Positions 34,602 through 45,126 of a stretch of DNA of 64,000 nt are shown here, one piece after another. This DNA is from Luzula sylvatica (taxonomy: Eukaryota > Streptophyta > Magnoliopsida > Poales > Juncaceae), in contig OX326961.1 in assembly GCA_946800325.1 (NCBI GenBank), forward strand, positions 44,715,415 through 44,779,414, read 5' to 3'. Each line of letters begins with the position of its first letter. Position 1 is the first letter of the stretch. The position numbers and the translations under genes are program-made. Below the pieces are notes generated by a model. It made no database searches. It worked only from the letters and a program-made list of their open reading frames with translations, and had not been told where the DNA came from.

Positions 34602-35930
34602 ATGGACGCCTCAAACTCGAGATCGAAAGCCAAGGCCATGGGGAGGAAGATAGTAGGCGAGAGTTCGAACGCTCGACGAAGAATGAAGCAAGCGGCCAAG
34701 AAGCCTACTCTTGAAGAACGCATTCAAAGTGAATACGATTTCTCTGACCCAAACAACGAGCATCTGTTTCGAACTCCAGAGGCTGGTATCCTCTTCCATG
34801 AATGGGTATCCAAGAGACCAATTGCTCCATGCTACTACTGCGATTTTCCGCCAAACATACATCACCTCCTCGACAAAGTCGAGGAAATCGAACGTCAATG
34901 GGGATTTGCAAATCTAGCATGCCTAAACAACAAATCGTATGATATAATCACGCGACTATTTTACGCAAACGCTGAATTCCACCATGACAAAGAAAAGGTA
35001 ACGTCATACATCCTCGGTGAAGATGTCGAAATCTCCATCAAAAACTTGAGTGTTCTGCTCGGACTCAGGGACGACGGAGAGAAAATCTACGACACTCGCA
35101 AGGCGAGAATCGAAGCTGCCATCACGGGTATCAAACCTGGGCAAGGGGCATCTCACTTGGCCGCCCATGAACAGTTTATCTGGGCCATCGGTAATAACAT
35201 TCTCACTCCCTCAGAAAAATTTAAGATAAATCTCGAACATCGGGATATTATACTTTTGCATCGCATGTGGTACAAGGATCAACTACCCATCCACGTGCCC
35301 TTTCTCATCACAAGCCACATGGAAAGTGTAATGAGTCATAAGAACGCGTCCTTACCATACGGAACTTTGATTGCCCGTATGTTGGAACTTCAAGGGATTG
35401 AGATACCACTGAGCGATTGGGATTTTCGACCGAAATCACCAATCAACCTCGCATCCGATGCAAACCTCCGACGTTTTGGATATCGGTATTCGCCAAACAT
35501 CCTCGGATGGATTATTGACTCCGCAAAGGATGCGGTGGCGTATCACCTTCCCCGCGATCCTACCCGGTGGACGAAGGGTAACACCTTGGACGAGGAAGAG
35601 GACAACGTCGACCCAGCCAATACCGATGAAAGCGGTGAAGAACCGGCTCCCAAACGAAAGAGGAATGTGGGGAGGGGGGAATCCTCAAATGCCCAAACGG
35701 AACGGGATGATAAGAGGTTTGCCTATGTGAAGGAGATGCTCGACGAAATGGATGAGCGCATGGAACGACACGGAAGAGCAATGCATGATGCGTTTCGTGT
35801 ATCTGAAGCACGGATGCTTGAGAACGTGGATCGACAATTTGCCGATCTTTACGTTCATCTTGAGAACCGGTTCGGAACGCACCATGAATCTCAGGAGCAA
35901 GCTCCACCTTCTCCCCACCGTCCGTCTTAA
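34602..35930 (+). CDS. C1 second gene: 'putative plant transposon protein'-like
   Basis: 442 residues, fully open. I start at MDASNSRSKAK (34,602); 76 upstream codons in the same frame cover palindromic spacer and look non-coding. The basic N-terminus (about 5-35, rich in K/R) could bind nucleic acid or act as a nuclear signal. The core (about 45-290) contains IITRLFYANAEF ... SYILGEDVEISIKNLSVLLGL, a pattern typical of the family annotated as putative plant transposon protein (I believe Pfam PF20167). An acidic segment, a KRKR patch (about 355) and a C-terminal coiled-coil-like stretch follow. Function unknown. A related frame occupies the same place in C2, so it is retained in two divergent elements. 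Alternatives are an envelope-like or accessory ORF. Confidence 0.75.
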   Translation: MDASNSRSKAKAMGRKIVGESSNARRRMKQAAKKPTLEERIQSEYDFSDPNNEHLFRTPEAGILFHEWVSKRPIAPCYYCDFPPNIHHLLDKVEEIERQWGFANLACLNNKSYDIITRLFYANAEFHHDKEKVTSYILGEDVEISIKNLSVLLGLRDDGEKIYDTRKARIEAAITGIKPGQGASHLAAHEQFIWAIGNNILTPSEKFKINLEHRDIILLHRMWYKDQLPIHVPFLITSHMESVMSHKNASLPYGTLIARMLELQGIEIPLSDWDFRPKSPINLASDANLRRFGYRYSPNILGWIIDSAKDAVAYHLPRDPTRWTKGNTLDEEEDNVDPANTDESGEEPAPKRKRNVGRGESSNAQTERDDKRFAYVKEMLDEMDERMERHGRAMHDAFRVSEARMLENVDRQFADLYVHLENRFGTHHESQEQAPPSPHRPS

Positions 35931-36552
35931 ATACCTAACCCGAGCCAAATGAATTGTGATCACCCTTGATTGTAGTGTGTGTTGTGTCGTATTATGTTAT
36001 GTTATGTCTAAGTCTTGAGTATACATGAGAGTATGTGAGAACTTATCCAAACTTTGATGTGTGTCGGTATGATTGAACAATTAGGTCTATTGAATAATTA
36101 TGTTTGATGAATAATTATGGTAGTATGTCAGTAGCATAAACTTGTGCATTTCTTTTATTATCCTATTTTGGTTTAGTGTTCATGCACTCTTCAGTATAAA
36201 TTCTGTGAAATTCCTATCAGTTCAGATGCAAGTGCGTTCGAACGCACCACTTTTTCCGTTCGGAACACACACAAACACAAAAATTGTTTTATTTTCTTTA
36301 AATCTGCTAAATTTGAAAAGATTGTCATCATTCAAAACAAAAGAATGTGATCATATTTACGAGCTCATACATTCATCAATTCATTCTTTGAGGGGGAGCT
36401 CGCATTTAGGGGGAGCCTTCCGTTGATGAAGTCTCCTTGGCCCTTTTGATCTCTTTCAAAATGGGGGAGAAACGATCGTGCGGAAAGTTCTCAACTACAT
36501 GGTGAAACTCTCCAAACCGACAGTGTTTTGAAATTAATCAAAAGGGGGAGTT
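35931..36552 (+). other. C1 3' untranslated region and polypurine tract
   Basis: No gene. A single perfect 16-bp palindrome GTGCGTTCGAACGCAC lies near 36,232-36,247. Polypurine-rich AGGGGGAG motifs occur near 36,390-36,413, and AAAAGGGGGAG at about 36,540-36,550 directly precedes the 3' LTR. Confidence 0.7.
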
Positions 36553-37959
36553 TGTTGGTTCAAATTTCCTGATAGTTTGATTATTTCAAAACACTGTCAT
36601 TACTAATGTATACATCCAGAAAAGTGCAGGATAACATAGGTACGATACGAAGATGAAGGAGGACTTGTGAAGGAGGATTTCATTGGATTACATCAAGAAT
36701 CAGGACATGAAGTCTCAAGATAAACAAGAAAAGAAGAACACAAGGAAGGCCATTGGAATACATCAAGAATCAAGATGTTGAAGCCTTCCGTGAGTGGGAT
36801 ACGCCACAAATAAACCATAGGTACAAACCTAGTAGAACTCAAGTAAAATCATGTTCAAAATAACAAAGAGTTCAGTCAAGCAGGAAGTGCGTTCTGAACG
36901 AACTCAAAGTCCGTTCAGAACGGACTTGCCACATATCAAAACTATTAAACCTTGATTAGAACCAAACGTGTCACAGGGATGTGTGCGTTCGAACGAACAA
37001 TCATGTCCGTTCGAACGGACAATTAGAATCCGTTCACCCACCTTCTGAGTGCGTTGAACGGACAATCCTTCCTATGAACGAAAAATGTCATAGGGATGTG
37101 TGCGTTCTAACGAACACACATGTGCGTTCGAACGGACAACCTGGAATCCGTTCACCCACTTTTCAGTGCGTTGAACGGACTCTTGTTCCTGTGAACGCAA
37201 AATGCTATGTATAATTGAGTCCGTTACGAACGGACATTGTCCGTTCGAACGGACCCAAGATGTACTTGCACGTTATTTTGAAACGGCTAGTGCAAACTAC
37301 AAGTGCGTTCTGAACGGACTTTATGCGTTCGAACGCACTTCAAGTTTTCTGAAGGATTTCTATAGAGAGTATAAATAGAATCCTTCATGGGTCTCTCTCT
37401 TTCACTCCTTCATTTTCAAACATTCAAACCTAAAAAGAGAGAAACCCTAAGCTGTGATTATCTATATCCATTGATAGCTTGAGAAACCTCTTTAGATCGT
37501 TGATCTACTTTCGATATTCTCCACTAATCGTATCCCACTCACGTGACCGATCACGTTGTAGCTCGATTAGTGAAAAAGTGTAATAGGCTAGTGCAACAAA
37601 TTGTAAAGAGCCTAAGCTATAGATCGATAGAAGCGTGTAAATCGATCTAGGCAAATCCTTGTAATCGAGTTGAGTTGGAATTCAATCGAAAGCCAAAAAG
37701 AGGCACAAGGCATTCCCGGAGACGTAGGTACTCGCAAATAATTGAGTCGGTCAATTAAGCGAGTAAAGGGTGAGTTAAAGTTACAAAGCAACCACCTACC
37801 GAACTTCGTAAACAAACATCTTGTGTCAAAGTGTTTGTACGGTATCATCTTTATCATCTAAATTATTATTTATTCCGCACCGTAAATTAGGTTTAAATCC
37901 AAACTAAGTGTAAGTTAGATTGCCAAATTTACCCCCCTCTAGGTTAGAATTAACCAACA
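36553..37959 (+). repeat. C1 3' LTR
   Basis: 1,407 bp, near-identical to the 5' LTR apart from lacking one 28-bp repeat unit. TATA box at about 37,370-37,377. Confidence 0.92.
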
Positions 37960-38386
37960 ACTTCCATTCGAAAAAGAAATCGAAAGAAAGAACAAGAGCT
38001 CCAAGAAAAGCAAGAAAACAACTCTAGAAGACCAAGAAGAGCATCTCAATCTAAATCAAACTTCTTCTTCTCTCTCTACTCCTTTTAATTCTAATATGGG
38101 TGAAGAACTTAGGGCACAAAGGCCAAAGACTTTGAAGGAATTAGTGGCCCCAAATGTAGAAGAAGATAACTACAATTTTATTAAGCCTAATATTCCAAAC
38201 TTCAAGGCCGATCCAAGCATTATAAACTCTCTCCCTATATTCCATGGAAAAGCCAATGAAAACCCTCATAAACATATGAAAGATTTCAAAATACAATGCA
38301 ACATTTATGCAAATTATGAGGCATTCAATGATATCTTACTTCTCATTTTTCCTTATTCTTTAGGTGAAGGACCAAAGGATTGGTTC

Positions 38387-39550
38387 TGACGGAAATACAG
38401 TTTCGGATTAACCGTAAAATTGTACACAAGGATGAACGAACGTATGCGTTCGTGGGCATAAATAATGTGTATATTAGATGCACATATGTATATTGGATAT
38501 ACATGGTTAAATTGATAAGAAACGATTTTTATTAAGAAAATCAGAAAATTCAGTTTAAGCCGTTTTAGTAAAACTGGCATAACATTCAGTACGGAACTCC
38601 GATTTGAATGGTTCAAATTGGGTTAGATAGATAATGAGATTATCTAGAACTTTCATGTAGAAATAATGTTCATTTGAACGACGTATCAGTGTCGTTTTAA
38701 TGGAATACCGAAAGGGTGCGACCGTTTGACATACAGTTAGTAAAATGTCCGTAACTTTCGCATCCGAACTCCAATTGGGCCAGGACAAATTGTATTGGAA
38801 ATATAATAATATTATCTACAACTGTCGTGATGTTCAAAGTCGGTTGGGACGATATAATATTTTCGTTTCAACAGAATACTGAAAGGGTGTCTGCAGTTTT
38901 CTGTCTGAAAAAGTGTATATGAGATATACATACCTTTTGGCCCATCCTTATCCTATGTGACATAAATAGGATGTTTCTCTCTCTCTCTAAAGACCAATTC
39001 ATTCAGTTCAACCCCTGTGGAATTAATAAGATTAATCCAGAAATTAGAGACATCTTTCTAGAGAGCGAAAGAGTGCGAAGAGAGAAAATCGAGAAAAAGA
39101 GTTTTTCTCGGTGTCGAGAATCGATCTAATCAAGCAAGTTCGCCGGTGCAGCGTCTAGGCAGTTGCATCCGCGACCGACGAACTCCGACTCACGATGGAT
39201 ACAAGTAGAGAAGCGACACTTGTGGCTCTCCGATTGTGATCAAACCGAAGGAGCAAAAATGTTGGCTGTGGAAGAGTGTGGACGTGGGACACGCACGAAA
39301 GACAACCGGAGGCGTGTCAAGACGGTGGGAGACGTGTGGTACGGGACGCACGGGCTAGTCACCAACGTGACATCGGAGAAGAAAAGGATGCGAGCGATCA
39401 ACCCTTCGAGTGCAATCAATTTTGCACTGGTAATCGTCTATCCTTCTATTGCATCGTACCCTCGAAGTCATGGCGTGATCTTGGATTTTGGGAACCGGAC
39501 CGGGCCTTCATATCCGCTGCGCGGGCCCGGGGACGGGTGAATTCCCTACA
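38387..39550 (+). mobile_element. Solo LTR of copia family D in G3 gag
   Basis: 1,164 bp, TGACGGAAATACAG ... CCCTACA, inserted within the gag codons for DWFYN. Flanks are GGTTC (38,382-38,386) and TGTTC (39,551-39,555), a 5-bp duplication with one later change. It contains TAGATAAT/ATTATCTA-type hairpins near 38,625-38,650 and the GC-rich GCGCGGGCCCGG block near its right end. Confidence 0.85.
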
Positions 39551-40503
39551 TGTTCTACAATCTCCGAGGAAATCTAGATTTCAACGAAGTCGCAAGACGA
39601 TTCAAGGACAAGTACTACTCTCATGCGAGATTGGCGGCAATTCGACGCGAACTATTGGCAATCACCCAAAAACCCAACGAACCACTTCACGAATATTACG
39701 AGAGATTCAACCGGTTGTGCGAAGAAAGCCCAAGCCACAATGTCGAAGAACACTACCTCTTCGATCAATTCATCCAAGGCTTGAGCTATAGCGAGAGTCA
39801 ACTTCTCAATGCTTCCGCGGGAGGAAGCATCGCGAACAAGGGGTTGGAAGAAGCAAAGAAGCTAATCGAGGCTATGGCATCTAATTCGCAATCAAGAAGA
39901 AACATCGAGTTCCGAGTAAACACATGTAGCGACCTCAATGTCGACATGTTGAACAACAAGCTTGAGATAATCATGAAGGCCTTGGGGAAAGAAGAAACAA
40001 AATCGTGTGGGGTTTGTCTCGCCAAAACTCACCATACCGATGAATGCCCAAGTGTCGTTGAAGAAAATGCAAGTGAGATGTACAAGAAATTCGATGCCTC
40101 AAACTCGTACAACCCGAATCTCCGAAACCATCCCAACTTTAGTTGGTCGAACCCCAACAATGCTCAACCCGATCCATATCGACAAGCGGTTGCAAAACCG
40201 GCCACGTACCAACATCCAAATGCTACACAAGCGGTTCAAAAATCGCTTCCAAATCAAGACCCAAATCAAGAAATAAAAATCATGATGGAAGGAATGATGG
40301 CGATGATGAAGCAAGAGTTTGGAGTTGTTAAGCAAGATATTGGAGTTGTTAAGCAAGATGTTGGAGTTGTCAAGCAAGATATTACGAGTGTAAGACAAGA
40401 GATTTCAAACACAAATCGACATGTAGGGAATTTGGAGACTCAAATGAACCAAATAGCTACTCGGGTAAATGTACTCGAAACCCAAGGTTCATCCCAATTA
40501 TAA

Positions 40504-43500
40504 TCTCAACCTCTAGCACCACTCGAGCAAAGGCACGTGAATGCGATATCGCTTCGCAGCGGTAAGGAAATAGGTACGAGCTCGAAGAAAGCAAAGGAGG
40601 TGGAAGAAGAGAAAGAATTGGAGGTACCGGTCCAAAAGGAAGTTCCAACTCAAGCTTCAACGAGCTGAGAAATTCCGATCCAAACAAAGCCGCCCTTCCC
40701 GAATCGCCTAGCAAAGCCGGTCGAATCAAACAATGATGTGCTCGCGATTCTCAAAAAGGTAGAAGTTAATATCCCTCTTATTGAAGCTATTAAAGAGGTA
40801 CCGAGATTAGCCAAATATCTCAAGGAGCTTTGCACGAATAAGAGAAAAATTAAGGGACACGAAACGATAAGTATGGGGGAAAGTGTGTCGGCAATTCTAA
40901 AGCTTCCACAAAAGCACAAGGATCCGGGGATGTTTGCAATTCCGTGCAAAATTGGGCAACACGAGTTGCCAAAGTGCATGCTCGATCTCGGAGCTTCAAT
41001 CAACGTTATGCCATACTCGGTCTATATCACTCTCGATCTCGGCCCTCTCGAAGATACCCAAGTGGTGATTCAACTCGCCGATCGATCAACGACAAGACCG
41101 GTTGGGGTAATCGAAGAATGTGTACAAGAAGTTTCGAATCGGATCTTTGAAAATTTTCAAGAATATTCCAACCCGTTGTTTGAAGAATTCGAGGGATGTG
41201 ATAATGCACTTTTCGAGGTCGAGCCGGAAATAGAAGAGGAAAGGAGTCTAGTTCAAGCGATCTTTTTGGGGGAGCTCGAAATTCCGATGCAAAGAACTCC
41301 ACCTTCAACCGAGCAACCACCAAGGTTAGATTTAAAACCACTTCCAAATGGATTGAAATATGTTTTTTTAGAGAAAGGGAGACATTGCCGGTAATGATCG
41401 CATCGAGCTTAACAAAAGAGGAAGAAGATAAGCTAATATAAGTGCTAAAGAAAAACAAGAAAGCGTTTGGATGGACTCTCTCCTACATACCCGGCATTAG
41501 CCCATCCATGTGCACGCACCGAATCCTCCTCGAAGATGAATCGAAACCATCAAGGGAACCTCAACGAAGACTCAATCCACCCATGATGGAAGTGGTGAAG
41601 AAAGAAATAATCAAGCTTTTGGATGCAGGGATAATCTATCCCATTACCGACTCGAAATGGGTCTCACCAATTCATGTGGTACCAAAGAAAACGGGAATAA
41701 CGATTGTTGAGAACGAAGAAGGCGAGCAAGTGCCGACAAGGATCCAAAATGGGTGGAGGGTTTGCATCGATTATCGAAAATTGAACAAAGCGACAAAGAA
41801 GGACCATTTCTCTCTCCCATTCATCGATCAAATGCTCGAAAGACTAGCGGGAAAACCGTACTATTGTTTCCTCGATGGATTCTCGGGGTATTTCCAAATT
41901 CCAATCGCACCCGAAGATCAAGAGAAGACGACTTTCACATGCCCGTTTGGAACTTTCGCCTATCGAAGCATGTCATTCGGCCTATGCAACGCTCCCGGCA
42001 CATTTCAAAGGTGTATGCTTTCTATTTTCTCCGATTATATTTCCAAATTCATTGAAGTTTTTATGGATGATTTTTCGGTATTTGGAGATTCTTTCGATTC
42101 TTGATTAGGCAATTTATCCCAAATACTCGAAAAATGCATCGAAGCTAACCTTGTCTTAAATTTTGAGAAATGACACTTCATGGTGAGCGAAGGAATTGTT
42201 TTAGGTCATCTCATCTCAAAGGAGGGAATGGAGGTCGACAAGGCGAAAATCGATGTGATCAAAACACTCCCTTATCCAAAAACGGTGAAAGATGTGAGAT
42301 CTTTTCTCGGCCATGCCGGATTCTATCAACGGTTAATTCAAGACTTTTCGAAGATCTCTCAACCAATGTGCCATCTCCTTCAAAAAGACGTGAAATTCGA
42401 GTTCGATGAGAAATGTGAGAATGCATTCGACATGCTCAAGGAGAAGCTTTGCTCGGCACCAATCATCAAGCCTCCAAATTGGGAGCTCCCATTCGAGATC
42501 ATGTGCGATGCAAGCGATTCGAGTGTGGGTGCGGTTCTCGGCCAAAGAGTAGTTAAGGATCCTCACGTCATTGCATACGCCTCGAAGACCCTCGACAATG
42601 CGCAAAGAAATTACACCACAACCGAAAAGGAGCTCCTTGCCATCGTGTTCGCCTTGGAGAAATTTCGATAGTACCTTTTGGGTACCAAGGTAATAGTGTT
42701 CTCGGATCATGGGGCTTTAAAGCATTTGATGAAAAAGAAGGAATGTAAGCCGAGATTACTTCGGTGGATCTTATTGCTCCAAGAGTTCGATCTTGAAATA
42801 AAGGATAAAAAGGGGTGCGAGAATCTTGTAGCGGACCACCATACCGATTCGAGACAAGTTTCCTGAGGAGCATATCCTCGCGGCCCGAATCGACACACCT
42901 TGGTATGCCGACTTGGTGAACTACATTGTCACGAAGCGATTCCCTCCGAATTTCTCGCAAGCTCAACGGAATAAGATGAAAAACAATGCCCGCTTTTACA
43001 TTTGGGAGGACCCGATTCTCTTTCGCGTATGCCCCGATCAAGTAATTCGAAAATGTGTTCACCAACATGAGGTACAATCTATCTTATATTTTTGTCATAA
43101 TTTGCAATGCGGGGGGCATTTCGGAATAACTCGTACCGCTCACAAGGTACCAGAATGTGGATTCTATTGGCCAACTCTTCACAAAGACGCTTCAAGCTTT
43201 GTGAAGAGTTGCGAAAAATGCCAAAGGACGGGAAATTTAAGACAAAGAGATCAAAGGCCCCTAAACAATATTATTCCATGCGAACCATTCGATGTATGGG
43301 GCATTGATTTCATGGGCCCATTTCCCTCGTCCTTTGGATATACTTACGTTTTGCTTGCCGTAGATTATGTGACGAAATGGATAGAAGCGGTGCCAACAAG
43401 GAGCGCGGATTCGAAAACGGTGGGCTAATTTCTCAAGAAGAATATCTTCCAGAGGTTCAGGGTGCCAAGGATCTTGATAAGCGATCGAGGGACGCATTTT

Positions 43501-44183
43501 TGCAACAAGAGCCTTCAAGCCTTGATCGAGAAGTACCATGTGAACCACCAAACTTGAACCGCATACCATCCACAAACGAATGGACAAGCCGAAGTTTCGA
43601 ATCAAGAAATCAAGTCTATCCTCGAGAAGGTGGTGAATCCATCGAGAAAGGATTAGAGCGCCCGACTAGGCGATGCTCTATGGGCGTATCGTACCGCTTT
43701 CAAAACTCCAATCGGTATGACCCCTTATATGGAAAGGCATGTCATTTGCCGGTAGAAATCGAACACAAAGCCTTTTGGGCCATTAAGCAACTCACTCTCG
43801 ATTACCCAAAAGACGCGTTGGCTCGAAAATTCCAATTGCTCGAGTTAGAGGAGCTTCGACAAAATGCATACGACAATTCGAATTTATGCAAGGCAAAGGC
43901 AAAAGTTTTTCATTATAGAATGATAAAGAGAAAGGAGTTTTGTGTTGGAGAAAGAGTGCTACTTTTCAATTCCCGTCTCAAACTTTTTCCCGGAAAGTTG
44001 AAATCTCGACGGATAGGCCCGTTCACCGTGATAAACGTCACCCCATATGGAGTGATCGAAATTCGAAGCGATGAAACGAGTAAAGTCTTCAAGGTGAATG
44101 GCCATCGACTCAAACACTTCTTCACCGATTTCGACAAAAGTTGGATGGACGAGCAACGATTCGGACGTGTTAATCAACAATGA
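40504..44183 (+). pseudogene. G3 pol: protease, RT, RNase H, integrase, multiply broken
   Basis: Athila-type pol in order. Protease core MLDLGASINVMPYS near 40,980-41,020; about 85 residues after VGVIEE are deleted relative to G4. RT occupies 41,442-42,104, with FMDDF (near 42,062) and a nonsense codon where G4 reads SCLGN. RT thumb and RNase H are at 42,180-42,671 (ends in a stop), and the RNase H-to-integrase link at 42,678-42,866. Integrase zinc finger and core lie at 42,913-43,428 (HX..H then CEKCQRTG; VWGIDFMGPF), and the integrase C-terminus at about 43,690-44,183 (LFPGKLKSRRIGPF). At least two frameshifts and several stops make it inactive. FMDDF rather than YIDD-type residues and the tRNA-Asp primer support the Athila lineage. 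Confidence 0.85.
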
Positions 44184-44258
44184 AGAATGCTCGGCCAAGT
44201 CAAGCTCAAGACGTTAAACAAGAGCGCTAGCGAGGGAGGCACGCCCACGCATCAAAGG

Positions 44259-45126
44259 TGATGAGCGGGTTTTTGGCGTGTTTAATATGTCGTTGTGGTA
44301 AAACCCCGAACAATCAACAAAATTTGTAATCTAAGTTTGTACAGTGGCAAATGTATAGATTCGTTCCACGGGGAGCAATTGCGTCAAAATTTGGATCAAA
44401 ATGGATGAGAAATAACGAAGAAAATTCATAGAAGATAGTCCGTTACAACGGAGTTAAGTTCCGTTACAACGGAACTTAGGGTTATGTTTAACGTGGAGAT
44501 TGAAAAGAACGTCCGTTACAACGGAGGAACTTCCGTTACAACGTAAATAGGTAGTCCGTCGTAACGGATAGGAGTAGCGTTATAACGGATTGGTTGATCC
44601 GTTACAACGTACTTGTATGTCCGTTACAACGCACTAGTATGAGTGATATTGAATGTTTTTCCTTGCTGGTCTGTTACAACGGAAATAAAGTGCGTTACAA
44701 CGGAGTACCAACAGACTGAAAGTCAGGTACAAACCGAATGGTCCGTTACAACGCAATTTAGGTTCCGTTACAACGGAACTAGTTCTGGTTTTCGAAATTG
44801 TAATTTGAATTGAGGGTTTGTTTTGAGATTAAACTAAGGGTGATTTAGGCTAAATTCAAGGCAGTAATTAAGAGTAAGAGATCAAGTAACACATCAACAA
44901 AGATTCGATTCAAGTAACAAGGATTCATTCAAGCAAACAAAGGATTCAAACAAGAAAAAGATTCACACAAATCCAAGTAATTTTATGCTACAAGAAATGC
45001 AAGAAAGGAAGGAAAACACCTAGAGAGATGAAGAGAGCTCCGAGTCTCGTCTTGAGTGCCTTCCTTGTTGTTCGAGTTGCTAGAGAGCTAGTCAAAGCGC
45101 CCAACAATTTCCTTTCGTACCGATCC
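44259..45126 (-). repeat. G4 3' LTR remnant
   Basis: Plus strand TGATGAGCGGG ... CGTACCGATCC, matching 48,792-49,672 with a handful of substitutions and one 12-bp indel. Carries a CCGTTnnAACGG cluster (about 44,438-44,780), with centres read as AC on this strand. Confidence 0.85.

Larger units (their letters stand above)
29799..37959 (+). mobile_element. C1: complete non-autonomous copia element with two genes, TSD ACTTC
   Basis: 8,161 bp with LTRs at 29,799-31,233 and 36,553-37,959, flanked by ACTTC (29,794-29,798 and 37,960-37,964). Primer site TGGTATCAGAGC at 31,236-31,247; polypurine tract AAAAGGGGGAG just before 36,553. It encodes a 789-residue gag and a 442-residue second protein, both fully open, and no protease, integrase, reverse transcriptase or RNase H. 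LTRs differ by only about five substitutions that I can see plus one 28-bp tandem duplication, so it is young and must use an autonomous partner's enzymes. Confidence 0.9.
29762..40503 (+). pseudogene. G3 gag, split by C1 and a solo LTR
   Basis: The frame starts MHNTRARKGKLL at 29,762 and is cut at 29,798 by C1. It resumes at 37,965, is cut at 38,386 by a D-family solo LTR, resumes at 39,556 and ends at a stop at 40,501-40,503. The parts join in frame once each insert and one target copy are removed. The protein has the Athila-type gag core (LPIFHGKANENPHKH), a CX2CX4HX4C knuckle (CGVCLAKTHHTDEC) and four GVVKQD-type repeats near the end (about 40,310-40,390), which the G4 gag lacks. The end stop is a nonsense change relative to G4, whose frame continues into protease. 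Confidence 0.8.
28826..44258 (+). mobile_element. G3: Athila-like gypsy element, both ends truncated
   Basis: Contains the right 804 bp of its 5' LTR (28,826-29,629), the tRNA-Asp primer site (29,632-29,649), an interrupted gag and a broken pol to 44,183. The left half of the 5' LTR is lost to element D, and the 3' LTR is missing where inverted block G4 begins at 44,259. Nested inside are C1 (29,799-37,959) and a D solo LTR (38,387-39,550). Confidence 0.8.
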
